The notes: generated by a model not told the origin, from the sequence alone. Positions 35,646 through 45,569 are shown, counted from the stretch's first letter. The stretch is DNA of 64,000 nucleotides from an uncultured Alphaproteobacteria bacterium (GCA_944393245.1 CALXZM010000001.1:1-64000); one strand, 5' to 3'. Numbers and translations: made by a program.

Positions 35646-36323
35646 ATGGGGCGTGTTATTTGTTTTGACATTGAAACGACTGGACTGGAATATATGCGCG
35701 GTGATCGGTGCATTGAAATCGGGGCGGTTGAAATGATTGATGGCAATATAACCGATAATACGTTTCATGAATATATTAATCCAGATGGTAAAATTATACC
35801 GCCCGATTCGTACATGGTGCATAAAATTTCAAATGCTTTTTTGGAAGATAAACCAAAAATGGCGGTTGTTGCGCCACGCTTTCTGGAATTTATTGGCGAC
35901 AGTCCCATTGTTGCACATAACGGGTTGGATTTTGACTTTCCGTTTATTAACCATGAATTACGATTGGCGGGGTTACCTGAAATTCCGCGCAGCCAGCAAT
36001 TTGATTCAATTGTTATTGCGCGCAATCGTGTGTTTGGTCCCAAAAGTTATTCTTTGGATGCATTGGCCAAATGGTATGGAATATCGTTAACCGCACGTGC
36101 GGATGCACACGGCGCATTGATTGACGCAGAAATTCTGGCCAAGGTATATAAAGAATTGGAAAACACCGCCCCCGCCCCAGATGTCGCAGATATAATCGCA
36201 AAACAACATAATGCGTTTTTGGCCCATCCAAAAATTGGTGGTGATTTTCCACGTCGTCAATTTCCGGCACATGCCGACGAATTGGATGCGCACAATAAAT
36301 TTATGGAAAAAATTACAGCATAA
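35646..36323 (+). CDS. dnaQ: DNA polymerase III epsilon subunit, proofreading exonuclease
   Basis: 225 residues. DEDDh 3'-5' exonuclease: Exo I FDIETTG (7-13), Exo II HNGLDFDFPF, Exo III HGALIDAEIL with the catalytic His and Asp. It removes misincorporated bases within the Pol III core. Alphaproteobacterial DnaQ proteins are of this length. GGGGCGGGG directly before the ATG is a strong ribosome binding site. Divergent from the helicase gene with only 71 bases between. Confidence 0.94.
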   Translation: MGRVICFDIETTGLEYMRGDRCIEIGAVEMIDGNITDNTFHEYINPDGKIIPPDSYMVHKISNAFLEDKPKMAVVAPRFLEFIGDSPIVAHNGLDFDFPFINHELRLAGLPEIPRSQQFDSIVIARNRVFGPKSYSLDALAKWYGISLTARADAHGALIDAEILAKVYKELENTAPAPDVADIIAKQHNAFLAHPKIGGDFPRRQFPAHADELDAHNKFMEKITA

Positions 36324-36363
36324 TTATTTATAATTAAAAAATCATCGCACTTTTACGAATAAT

Positions 36364-36389
36364 AAAAACGGGGCAAATGCCCCGTTTTT
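36364..36389 (+). terminator. Convergent bidirectional terminator
   Basis: Stem AAAAACGGGGC / GCCCCGTTTTT with a 4-base loop between dnaQ and the 36389 gene. Confidence 0.88.
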
Positions 36390-39300
36390 TATTCCATGGT
36401 GACGCTAAGTACATCGCCATATCTGCCGACCTCGTCCGGGCCAATATAGCATCTGATATGATTACCAACAGTGTTCATCCATTCTTCGTATGCGGCCTTT
36501 TCAGCAGCGGTCAGGTTTGCATCCTGGATATCACGTGTTGCCTTGTTCACCAACAAACCACCCGCAGTACCCAAAACAACGGAACCAATTGTTGCACCCA
36601 ATCCGCCCCACACTGTTTTTTCTGCATTATCCGCAGTGGAACTGACCGCACCCAAGTCTGTAAGGGCCTGTTTTGCTGCATCAATCTTGCCATCTGCTGC
36701 ATCTTGCAATTTTTTAATATCTGCATTGTTACCATTACATTGATTTTGTGCAGTTGACGTATTTCTCGCATTATTATAAATACAATTATTTATTGCATCA
36801 TAAACATCATCTTGTGCTTCTAACCAATCATTTACTGTGTTTTCAGCATTATCCATATATACATCTGCTACATCAGATTTCTTTATTTCACTTTGCAGAC
36901 GACTTAGATATGTTTCAACTTGTTGCAGATATATTTCACCGTCCAGGTCTGCACCCTCTCTCTTGGCATTATCCATTGCAGTATTGATATATTGTATTGC
37001 TGCGGTAACATTTTCTGGTTTGAATTCAACCTGTTTGCCGTTTGATGCATTCAATCCATTAAATACATTACCCTTTTGTATGCCAGCCCCCAGGTATGCG
37101 CCACCCAGACCACCGCCAACAACACCCAACAGTGTCGTCCAAAATTCTGTACGGTTTTGACGCGCACGCATATCCGCGGTTTCTTCGGATGCGACGTCGT
37201 TGGCCATTTCTTCCAGGGCACTGGACGGAATCCAACTGCCACAGGTAAATGCATCGCCCACCGCAAAGTATGCCGATGTCCAATCCGCGTTTTTCATGGC
37301 ATTTTGAATGCGGGTGTCATCGGATTGAATTGTTACACGTACCGCACAGAATGAACCATATAATTCATTGCTGGGGGTAATGTTATTACGCGTCAATCCA
37401 TTAACACCGTAATCATTCGGAACGCGATTGTTTCTTAACTTTGCCCACATATATGTACTGCCGGTGTCGTTTGACGTCATTATACCGCCATTATTCGCCG
37501 CCAGACACATATTCTGTTCCTGGGTCAGTTTGCTGTTATATATGGCCTGGGCCTCTTTTTCCATATCAAACAACAATTCACTGAACATTGTTTCCGCGAC
37601 CAGATTTTGTGCATATGTATTATATGATGTATAAATCGGGTCATCATATATTGCACCATTGGCACCAACTGTATCACAAATACCCTGTGACCCGTCATCC
37701 GCGCGGCACAACAGATTGCCGTTGGTGTCGGTTGCCTGAACTTCACCAGTAACACCCGTCAGTTCTGTTGACGCACCGGCATCAATCCAACCGTCACGTA
37801 CACTGGTTGTACCGGCACCCCATGCAGATGTCGCATTACTTTTATTCATATTCATGCGTGCCATTTCAATGGCCAAGTGTTCCTGGCATATATCGGCACT
37901 TTTTACCGTATCCAGGCACAATCCCAATACAACGGTGTAATCCAAAACACCACCAACCTTGTTCATGCTGTTATCGAATGATGATGTACCTGTTTTGGTC
38001 AGTGACGAATAAATATCCGTACGATTACGATAACAATTCATGTATTCATCACCACACATGGATTTTACACAACTTTTTGCAACATTTTCACAACGTGTAC
38101 GCATTTGTTCAATTGCAGCGTCGCTGTAACTGGTGGCCAACGATGCATTCAATGACGCAATTACACCAATTGGGTCACCACTGTTGGAACTGTATTTCGG
38201 GAACAGTGTATCAAACGCGTTATTGTTTATGTATGTGTATGTATATCCGCCCGTGCTGTCTGGATTTGCGGCCGCATATTTGCAATATGGGTCGGTATTT
38301 ACAATGTCAGAACAACCAGTTTTGATTTCTTCGTATGAAACGGCGTTATTAATCGTTTTATCGGTTGAACCAAATACCTGGGCATAACATGCCGCGCCAT
38401 TACCACTGCCACAGACACGCATTGCACATGATTTAATTGTATTGGCACAGTTAGATTTTGCTTCACTGTCGAATTCTTCGATTAAATCATTTATACGTGC
38501 ACGCATAGATGAATTCATACGTGATGCGTATGCTTCGGCAAATACATCCTCTTGATTATCGGCGTCACTTAATTGTGATGCGGTTGGCATTGCGCCATTG
38601 CCCAGGAATGTGGCATAACAATATTTGTTCGCACCAATTGTGTCCAAACATGAATTTCTGATATATGACTGAACAGCAGAACTGGTGTTGGTGTCCAACG
38701 TTATCGCCGTGGTCGCAGCATCAACCACCGCCCCAGCGTTAATCGCATCAACCAGGCTGATTGTGCTTAACGTGGAACTTTCATTACACTTATACGGGTT
38801 GGTGGCGCATGCATTCAATATACATTGGTCTGCAACCTTGTAACATGTGGATACCGCATTTACCGCGGCCAGGGCCGCGCCCTCTGAAATCATGATGCCA
38901 ACACGACTGTCCGCCGCGGGATTCGTCGTTGTGTTTGTCGAACCAAACAATTCGATTTTACCATCACTTTGGCAACGGGCCAATGTGGAATCGCAAAATA
39001 CCATTTGCTTTCTGAATTCTGTATTCGTTGTACATAATTCAAAATCAGCACCGCAAACATTGTCACGCTGTAAACATGTGGTATAACGACGAACACAGTC
39101 ACTGGTGTTATACATATTTGAAATGGCCGCACCAGTAATCAATTGACCCAAAACACTGCCATCTGTGGGATAAACGTAATCAGTTACTTCGCCATATGAA
39201 TTTTTGGTCGCAACATTATTCAATGCCGTCGTGGACGACGTTCCAAACAGCGCATTTATCCCAGACGCCGTGCATTGCGCCAGCGTACTTAAACATTTAG

Positions 39301-39586
39301 GCATTTGCCCATGGAACAAAACGTCCGTGGTACATTCTTCGAAATTAGGACCACAAACATCGGAACCACGCAAACATGACGTATATGCGTCGATACATTC
39401 GGCATTATTTAGCAAATTTGATGTCGATGAATTATTTGATGTAATCGATCCGTTTATGTATGCGGTCATCGTCGGCAACCGCATGGATGCAGTACCAACA
39501 ACACTGGGACGTGCAGTTAATGCGTATGCCGCGGGCACAATGCCACAGACAGCCAGAAATCCAACCGTTTTTTTCAGAAAGTTCAT
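36389..39586 (-). CDS. Giant secreted protein with repeated Cys modules
   Basis: 1065 residues. Start at the ATG with GGAGTGAG eight bases upstream; signal peptide MNFLKKTVGFLAVCGIVPAAYA. The first 220 residues hold two copies of a module of about 110 residues with C-x6-C-x6-C-x6-C, each containing VCG then F-E-x-C, followed by a C-x6-C pair and LFG. Three looser copies (C-x6-C-x4-C-x6-C) follow up to about residue 520, mixed with C-x9-C pairs starting CxD. After about 820 come a Gly-rich hydrophobic segment, a helical stretch, and a second Gly-rich segment with the look of glycine-zipper membrane anchors. No known family is recognised. The same module occurs in the 10434 product. Confidence 0.8.
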   Translation of the reverse strand: MNFLKKTVGFLAVCGIVPAAYALTARPSVVGTASMRLPTMTAYINGSITSNNSSTSNLLNNAECIDAYTSCLRGSDVCGPNFEECTTDVLFHGQMPKCLSTLAQCTASGINALFGTSSTTALNNVATKNSYGEVTDYVYPTDGSVLGQLITGAAISNMYNTSDCVRRYTTCLQRDNVCGADFELCTTNTEFRKQMVFCDSTLARCQSDGKIELFGSTNTTTNPAADSRVGIMISEGAALAAVNAVSTCYKVADQCILNACATNPYKCNESSTLSTISLVDAINAGAVVDAATTAITLDTNTSSAVQSYIRNSCLDTIGANKYCYATFLGNGAMPTASQLSDADNQEDVFAEAYASRMNSSMRARINDLIEEFDSEAKSNCANTIKSCAMRVCGSGNGAACYAQVFGSTDKTINNAVSYEEIKTGCSDIVNTDPYCKYAAANPDSTGGYTYTYINNNAFDTLFPKYSSNSGDPIGVIASLNASLATSYSDAAIEQMRTRCENVAKSCVKSMCGDEYMNCYRNRTDIYSSLTKTGTSSFDNSMNKVGGVLDYTVVLGLCLDTVKSADICQEHLAIEMARMNMNKSNATSAWGAGTTSVRDGWIDAGASTELTGVTGEVQATDTNGNLLCRADDGSQGICDTVGANGAIYDDPIYTSYNTYAQNLVAETMFSELLFDMEKEAQAIYNSKLTQEQNMCLAANNGGIMTSNDTGSTYMWAKLRNNRVPNDYGVNGLTRNNITPSNELYGSFCAVRVTIQSDDTRIQNAMKNADWTSAYFAVGDAFTCGSWIPSSALEEMANDVASEETADMRARQNRTEFWTTLLGVVGGGLGGAYLGAGIQKGNVFNGLNASNGKQVEFKPENVTAAIQYINTAMDNAKREGADLDGEIYLQQVETYLSRLQSEIKKSDVADVYMDNAENTVNDWLEAQDDVYDAINNCIYNNARNTSTAQNQCNGNNADIKKLQDAADGKIDAAKQALTDLGAVSSTADNAEKTVWGGLGATIGSVVLGTAGGLLVNKATRDIQDANLTAAEKAAYEEWMNTVGNHIRCYIGPDEVGRYGDVLSVTME

Positions 39587-39712
39587 TCGACTCACTCCAT
39601 ACTTATTGCTTTAAGTATAACATAAAATCATAATCGTACAAAGAAAAAATGTATGAAATAACGATTAATTATCAATAAAAAATTCAATGCAGGCAACCAC
39701 AAAAATTGTACT

Positions 39713-40675
39713 TTATCCGATTTCGTCTAAAATTGCCTTTAATACAGACATGTCATCTGGCAAATGCGATTTAAAATGCATTTTTTCACCGGTTACTGGA
39801 TGCGTAAAATCCAGCACTTCGGCATGCAACATTTGACCATTGTGTGTTTTTAAAAATTCCAATAATTCAGGATTGCGAACACTGGCCAAACGATTTGAAC
39901 CACGCCCGTACACCGGATCGCACAAAACCGGGAAACCATGCGCAGACAAGTGAACACGTATCTGATGCGTACGACCAGTCATTAACGTGCAACGAAACAT
40001 CGATACCCCCGCACGCGGCCAAACATCGGCAACATTTACAATTGTGTGTGCAGGCTTGCCCCCAGATTTTACCATTGTCATTTTTTGTCGATTACGTGAT
40101 GAACGCGCAATATTCCCAGTTATGTCCGCCCCATCCCAATTAGGAACACCCCATACAAATGCGATGTATTTACGTGTCAAATCATGTGCAGAAAATGTTT
40201 TTACCAATCCACGATATGCCGCATCTGATTTTGCAAAAACCATGACGCCACTGGTATCCTTGTCCAGGCGATGAACAACCCCGGGACGCGTGTCACCACC
40301 CAATGTTGATAAATGTGTATGCGACAATATATTTTGAACCAATGTCCCTGTTTTATTGCCCGCAGACGGATACATAACAACACCACGCGGTTTATCCAAT
40401 ACGATTATATCAGAATCTTCATATAAAATATTTAATTCCAAATCATTTGAAATCCCAGCCGCAGCAACATATGTTTCCCGTTCTGGAATCGTGACCACGA
40501 TTTTATCACCAACGTGCAAGCGCGATGAAAATTTTGCCGGCGCACCATTCAGCAAAACATCAAAACGCTGAATTTCACTGCGTGAATATTCTGGTAATTG
40601 CGATACCAAAAATCTGTCCAGGCGAATGCCGGCATCAGTATCTGATACAAAAAAATCGCACGTTTTTTGTTGCAT
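39713..40675 (-). CDS. rluD: RluA/RluD-family 23S rRNA pseudouridine synthase
   Basis: 320 residues. N-terminal S4 RNA-binding domain (IRLDRFLVSQLPEYSRSEIQ, LNG.....S..L..GD), then the catalytic domain with VVHRLDKDTSGVMVFAK holding the catalytic Asp, and GRTHQIRVHLSAHGFPVLCDPVYG. With an S4 domain and this length RluD (U1911/1915/1917 of helix 69) is the best guess; RluC cannot be excluded. Last gene of a run that starts with the pilin-like genes. Confidence 0.9.
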   Translation of the reverse strand: MQQKTCDFFVSDTDAGIRLDRFLVSQLPEYSRSEIQRFDVLLNGAPAKFSSRLHVGDKIVVTIPERETYVAAAGISNDLELNILYEDSDIIVLDKPRGVVMYPSAGNKTGTLVQNILSHTHLSTLGGDTRPGVVHRLDKDTSGVMVFAKSDAAYRGLVKTFSAHDLTRKYIAFVWGVPNWDGADITGNIARSSRNRQKMTMVKSGGKPAHTIVNVADVWPRAGVSMFRCTLMTGRTHQIRVHLSAHGFPVLCDPVYGRGSNRLASVRNPELLEFLKTHNGQMLHAEVLDFTHPVTGEKMHFKSHLPDDMSVLKAILDEIG

Positions 40676-40681
40676 GGCGCA

Positions 40682-41170
40682 CTATTTATATTCATCCCAA
40701 TCAGGGCCCTTTTCACAATTGCCCAAATCAATTGTTAATTCACGGCCCGAACTGTCCACAGGACATATTAACATACCAGTACTTTGTGCCTGGTCGGCGT
40801 CACGCGTGGCATTACGCCATGTAAATTTTATTTCCGTCGGCGGATACAGGCACGCAATGCGCAATTCACCATCATGACGATCACGCGGACCAATCCAAAC
40901 ACGCACCCCTTCGCCCAGACCATAACACGGAAATCCGTCCAAATAATACAGCACCAAACCACGACCAACAATCCCAGATGACGATATAAACTTGCCATGA
41001 TATTCTGAATATCGCAGGCCGGTTAAACCTTCCCAATCTGTACTGGTGGAAAATAAACTGATTCGTGGCTGCGGGGCCGGGGTTTCAGAATCGCCTGGAT
41101 TTGAATCATCGGCGTACGCGCACGATATTGAAAATATTACCGCAAACAATCCAGCAAAAAATCGATGCAT
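40682..41170 (-). CDS. Small secreted protein, unknown
   Basis: 162 residues. Signal peptide MHRFFAGLFAVIFSISCAYA, then a Pro/Ser linker and a beta-rich domain with three Cys (FPCYG, IACLYPP, LICPVD) and several Trp. No family recognised. It starts two bases after the stop of the zinc-ribbon gene and ends six bases before rluD, so it belongs to that operon. Confidence 0.75.
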   Translation of the reverse strand: MHRFFAGLFAVIFSISCAYADDSNPGDSETPAPQPRISLFSTSTDWEGLTGLRYSEYHGKFISSSGIVGRGLVLYYLDGFPCYGLGEGVRVWIGPRDRHDGELRIACLYPPTEIKFTWRNATRDADQAQSTGMLICPVDSSGRELTIDLGNCEKGPDWDEYK

Positions 41171-41172
41171 AG

Positions 41173-41682
41173 TTATTCCCCCTGGGTTTCTAGGTCAACG
41201 GATATTTTATCAACGTTGTCAATCGGAACATCCAACGTATGCACAAATGGCGCATTATCGCCGGCATCCAACAATGTTGCAGATGGCATAAATCGTTGTT
41301 TGGCCACAACATTACCGTCCGCATCATACGAAGTAACAATTAACCCAGGCACACCATATATTTGACCTGAACGATTTAATACACGCCCAGATATAACAAA
41401 ATGTGTAACACCATTTTCATCATTTGATGTTGTTACATCAATCAGTTCTGCAATTAAAGGCTTTTCCCGAATTTCGGTAACCCTGCTTTGATATAATACC
41501 GCAACGGCAAACACGGCCGCCGCCAATAATGCGCACAGCGCAGCAATAAATACCAATATAGAATTACGCCGTTGCGGCACCGCAACAGTCCATGTATTTC
41601 CACACACCGCACATTTTACAGGCCCCGTTGGTACGGCGTCCAAGGAATATTCTGTTTTGCAAAAGTCACATACTGTTTTCAT
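41173..41682 (-). CDS. Zinc-ribbon membrane protein, DUF3426-like
   Basis: 169 residues. N-terminal MJ0042-type zinc ribbon (CDFCKTEY ... CAVCGNTW), one membrane segment at about 42-65, and a periplasmic beta domain (FVISGRVLNRSGQIYGVPGLIVTSYDADGNVV) that matches the DUF3426 C-terminus found in many Alphaproteobacteria. Function unknown in the family. It follows the last of the PilV-like genes at 20 bases. Confidence 0.8.
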   Translation of the reverse strand: MKTVCDFCKTEYSLDAVPTGPVKCAVCGNTWTVAVPQRRNSILVFIAALCALLAAAVFAVAVLYQSRVTEIREKPLIAELIDVTTSNDENGVTHFVISGRVLNRSGQIYGVPGLIVTSYDADGNVVAKQRFMPSATLLDAGDNAPFVHTLDVPIDNVDKISVDLETQGE

Positions 41683-41702
41683 ATAAATGTTTATACCACA
41701 AA

Positions 41703-43028
41703 TTATTCTAAATTCAACATACGATATTTGGCGCGAACCGCACGCTGAATTTCATTTATTGCATTCATATAATCAGACGCAGTGGCGTTTCGGTTTGATG
41801 CAACCGCACCAAATATACGACCTGATTCGGTATCTGGGGCATTTTCATTATAAACCGCATCAGATGCCATCGCATTTAACGTTTGTAACGACACGTCAAA
41901 CAAATGGCCAATATTGTATGTTAAATCCCAAAAATAGTTTGAATTTCTGGAATCTTCTATTCTGTCGTAAATTTGCAGACGTGGCGTTATAGAACCCGCA
42001 AAACCAACAGTTACAAACATCGCGTCAATATTTCCACCGGTCATATCCAATGTTTTATTTATATTCAAAACAGACGGGCCACTGCCATCATCTGTGATTG
42101 ATAAACCGCCCAATGTCATATTTGCAACCCACAGATCACCGGTTGCAAAACTGGTAAATTTCCCAACATCGGCCAAGGCAAAATTTTTCATAACCTCCAT
42201 CGTTCTGGAATCAGATGACAATATTCCCGCAACGGTCGCGTTTTGTATCGATAACTGATTGTCCAATGTCGTTCTGTTTTGAAATATGGCGTCGTTTGTC
42301 ACAATTGTACCCAATGCCAATGTTTCACTGAATTCCGCCGATTTAGTATTGAAAAACGATGCGTTTGTTATATCATGCCCCCCCAGATTTAATGCCGACA
42401 ACATTGTCGCATCCGCAGAATTGTCAGTTGGCACACGATATAAATACAACGCATTATCACGATTTACAGCCGTCGTTTCAACAATACCGTTTGATACATT
42501 TAAACCCAAATCAACCGCATCTGCACGCCACGCACCAAATGTTCCGTATGCACGATTGCCCTCTATAACGCCCATGGAATCACCACCCATTGCAACGATT
42601 TCACGTGTGCGCATGGGGGTTATTTCATCAGATGAAAAAACTATTACGCCCTGTAACGTTGCGCGATCTTCAATATCATTCGATTTTAAAATACGCAATT
42701 GATATTTATCACCTGAATTATCCGCAATATCAGGACTTAATCCATATTCCACCAAATCAGTAATATTTACACGTGTTATATTGCGCCCAACTGTATTTAA
42801 CAAAATTTCACGATTATCGAAAATATAGCGTTCCAACGCACTTTGAATATCCGACATTTGATCGGCAATGGCAACATCCGCAGCACGTTGAATAACACTT
42901 TGCTGATACCGAAATATAAATGGCATTATTATCGCAGCCAATGCGACACTCATCAACAATTCAATTAACATTGAACCACGTTGACTGTTATGTTTTGCCG
43001 ATAAAATGCGTTTATGTCTTAAATTCAT
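41703..43028 (-). CDS. PilV-like large minor pilin, copy 3
   Basis: 441 residues. Prepilin leader with RGSMLIELLMS: cleavage after Gly, Glu at +5, then a hydrophobic helix, as in type IV pilins. After the helix comes a helical/beta domain, then YLYRVPT...ALNLGGHDITNASFF, which resembles the conserved end of the PilV constant region (LYR-V..., LxMGGxxIxNA) of type IVb conjugative pili. The last 200 residues are beta-rich with repeated N/T/S turns, perhaps a beta-solenoid adhesin. The start overlaps the previous stop by 4 bases (ATGA). Probably a pilus-tip or minor pilin. Confidence 0.75.
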   Translation of the reverse strand: MNLRHKRILSAKHNSQRGSMLIELLMSVALAAIIMPFIFRYQQSVIQRAADVAIADQMSDIQSALERYIFDNREILLNTVGRNITRVNITDLVEYGLSPDIADNSGDKYQLRILKSNDIEDRATLQGVIVFSSDEITPMRTREIVAMGGDSMGVIEGNRAYGTFGAWRADAVDLGLNVSNGIVETTAVNRDNALYLYRVPTDNSADATMLSALNLGGHDITNASFFNTKSAEFSETLALGTIVTNDAIFQNRTTLDNQLSIQNATVAGILSSDSRTMEVMKNFALADVGKFTSFATGDLWVANMTLGGLSITDDGSGPSVLNINKTLDMTGGNIDAMFVTVGFAGSITPRLQIYDRIEDSRNSNYFWDLTYNIGHLFDVSLQTLNAMASDAVYNENAPDTESGRIFGAVASNRNATASDYMNAINEIQRAVRAKYRMLNLE

Positions 43029-44227
43029 TGTATTTCCATTTGTGACGCATGCACCCAATCCGGCGACATAATAACACTAAATTCATCAGCCACAACCATT
43101 GCCGGTACCGTTGCACGATCTAAAACCAATTCTGAAAAGCGTGGCGGGGTCAGTGACGGAAATGTCCAATTACCAAACTTAATCGGTGCAGTTGTGGAAT
43201 ACAACAATTCGCCAGAAACAGTTAAACCAAAATTTTCATAAAAAACAATCTGATCAGTGGAAATGTACGACGTTTCCACTGTATGCGCAGTTATTCCAGT
43301 AAAACCACTGATTGTGCGGGTCGAATCTGATTTTAACGTCAAATTATTTCCAACATTTACTGAATTAACAACAGTCGCCCTGTCCGCAATGATACGGCCA
43401 GACGTCGTATAACCACGCCCATTTAATGTATCCGCATAAATATTTCTGAACCCAGAAATATCACCAGTAACCCGAACAGAACCAAATGTTGCAGAATCAC
43501 CGTCCAGATTAGCACCAGATGAAAAATACAATGTATTCGCAGTTAATAATTCACTGTCCACAAATTGGGCGGATACACCGCCAATCTTGGCAGATTTGGC
43601 AATAATTCCACCCGCATCATACACGCGTTCATTGTTCATGTTCAAATCACGCATCATTGTGTTCAGTTTTTCTTCACCACTTTCTGTGCGATGTAAATAT
43701 TTTGTTTTATCTTCGCCATCCAAATCACGCGATATTCTGTATATTAAATTTCCAGGCTTAAAATCTGGGGCCGCAACCGCCCATGTACCACCATATGCAA
43801 TTCCATCATTACCAACCACGGCCGCGTCAACACCAATGTGCCGCGCAATGCGCGTCGTACGTAAATCAGTATTCCCCAAATCAAACGCCAGATATACATC
43901 TGTTATGGTTGCGCCGTTTACAACATACTTGTCTATGAATCCCGCGGTTGGTTCAACCGATATTTCATCCAATTCAGAATCTGATAATTTTATCTGTGCC
44001 ACATCAGGCCAATCATTTTGATTTAAACGAACAAAGTTTAATACCGGATTACGTAAATCTATTATTTCATTTGCCGCGGCAATATCGCGCAAAGTATCAT
44101 TTGTATCAGATATTTGACTGTATAAAAACGGTGTGGCCATTGCAACAATCGCCATGGCCAACAGCACTTCTAACATGCTGGCACCATGTTCATTATACGA
44201 TAAAGATTTTTTCTTACATACAGTCAC
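43025..44227 (-). CDS. PilV-like large minor pilin, copy 2
   Basis: 400 residues from a GTG codon with GGCGGGG upstream; overlaps the previous gene by 14 bases. Prepilin motif GASMLEVLLAMA (Glu at +5). The same order as copy 3: pilin helix, a middle domain ending in MMRDLNMNNERVYDAGGI, then a long beta-rich C-terminus with regular G/N/S turns. The C-terminal part differs strongly from copies 1 and 3, as expected for tip adhesins of different specificity. Confidence 0.73.
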   Translation of the reverse strand: MTVCKKKSLSYNEHGASMLEVLLAMAIVAMATPFLYSQISDTNDTLRDIAAANEIIDLRNPVLNFVRLNQNDWPDVAQIKLSDSELDEISVEPTAGFIDKYVVNGATITDVYLAFDLGNTDLRTTRIARHIGVDAAVVGNDGIAYGGTWAVAAPDFKPGNLIYRISRDLDGEDKTKYLHRTESGEEKLNTMMRDLNMNNERVYDAGGIIAKSAKIGGVSAQFVDSELLTANTLYFSSGANLDGDSATFGSVRVTGDISGFRNIYADTLNGRGYTTSGRIIADRATVVNSVNVGNNLTLKSDSTRTISGFTGITAHTVETSYISTDQIVFYENFGLTVSGELLYSTTAPIKFGNWTFPSLTPPRFSELVLDRATVPAMVVADEFSVIMSPDWVHASQMEIQ

Positions 44228-45569
44228 TGTGCCCCGCCATCAAGCATTGCTTTATATCAATTCTTTTTTCCAAGCGTTGCCAAAATACATATTGGCAAAT
44301 TATATATTGTGATAATGATTTTGCATTATATCTGTCCCCCAGATCAGATATAATATCACGGCAACTTTGCGTTTTGTCATCTTCGGCAGATGGTTTGCTT
44401 ATTATTTCAAACATATCATTATTTATAGAATCCAATAATACATCCGGCAACACAGATGTCCCCGCAGGACGTATATCTAAAACAACAGCCCCAGTTTCGC
44501 CATTGTTTAATGCATCTGATGTTTGATCGCGCATGGTGATATTTGATGCGATTATGGTGTCGGCCTCTATACCACTGCGCGAACTGTATTCCACATCGTC
44601 GGGGTCAATGTATACATCCTGGCCGCGTGATGCATCTATATATGATTCTATGTCCAATCGTTCAACACTAAAATTCATATTTTCACTGATTACATTACCG
44701 TTAACCGTCCAATTCATTGGCCCGGCAAAACCAGTTCGCCCGGCCGTCATTGCAAAATCATAAACAGATGCAACATTTGATGTAAAATTACCGGTATCAC
44801 CAAATTCAGATACTGTACGGGCAGACACATCATCAACATACATCGCACCACGTGTTAATGATAATGCAGATTCCCCCAACGCACTTTGAAATACGGCACG
44901 ATCAGCAACCATGGCAGATATGTTATTACGAATTTTACGCCCATCTTCTGTGCCAAATATGGATAACGTTCCAAATTGCCCCGTTTCAAATTCACCACGC
45001 CGCGCAAACACATCACCGCCATTATTAAATGAAAAGCCCCCCATATCTAAATCTGTTAAAAATGCCGCATTATCCAAATTTTTTTCATTGCGACGAACCA
45101 CATCAGAATACAACGAATCCAACGCCAACCCAACATTGATTGTATCCCCAGATACAGATGCATAAAATCCAATTCTGCGCGCCAATTCAGCCAACTGAAC
45201 ATCTGTTAAATCACCACCTGTTAACTGTAAATACGCAGTAACAGACATGGGGGTTTTATTTATAACCAGTGAAATATCCTGGCCCAATGCGGTACGCGGA
45301 ATAAACCCCAGTGGCAAACCATATGATTCCAATAAATCTGAAAAAGTATTTCCCGATACAACAGTTGTATTATACGGCAAATCATTTGCACGTTCACGAA
45401 CAAATATTCGTGCGGCAGTTTGTGCCACTTCTACCTTTTGCGTGGATGCGTACATTTGCGAATCCATATCACGCGCAGCCAGTTGCCCGGCAAAAAACGG
45501 AATGAACGAAAAAATCAGCGCCAGCGCCAATAAAGCCTGTAACAAAAAATTTCCGTTCTGGGTTCGCAA
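44214..45569 (-). CDS. PilV-like large minor pilin, copy 1
   Basis: 451 residues from a TTG codon ten bases after AGGAGGG. The pilin helix is NGNFLLQALLALALIFSF: Gly for processing is present but the usual Glu at +5 is Gln, which in other pilins marks a special position in the fibre. The middle has FLTDLDMGGFSFNNGG, matching LxMGGxxIxNA of the other copies. The beta-rich region is followed by a C-terminal helical domain with four Cys, unlike copies 2 and 3. First gene of the operon, with a promoter at 45596-45624. Confidence 0.72.
   Translation of the reverse strand: MRTQNGNFLLQALLALALIFSFIPFFAGQLAARDMDSQMYASTQKVEVAQTAARIFVRERANDLPYNTTVVSGNTFSDLLESYGLPLGFIPRTALGQDISLVINKTPMSVTAYLQLTGGDLTDVQLAELARRIGFYASVSGDTINVGLALDSLYSDVVRRNEKNLDNAAFLTDLDMGGFSFNNGGDVFARRGEFETGQFGTLSIFGTEDGRKIRNNISAMVADRAVFQSALGESALSLTRGAMYVDDVSARTVSEFGDTGNFTSNVASVYDFAMTAGRTGFAGPMNWTVNGNVISENMNFSVERLDIESYIDASRGQDVYIDPDDVEYSSRSGIEADTIIASNITMRDQTSDALNNGETGAVVLDIRPAGTSVLPDVLLDSINNDMFEIISKPSAEDDKTQSCRDIISDLGDRYNAKSLSQYIICQYVFWQRLEKRIDIKQCLMAGHSDCM

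Noticed and set aside
41703-45569. Shufflon recombination sites and recombinase
   Set aside because: No short inverted repeats between the PilV-like C-termini were noticed and no tyrosine recombinase gene is in the window.
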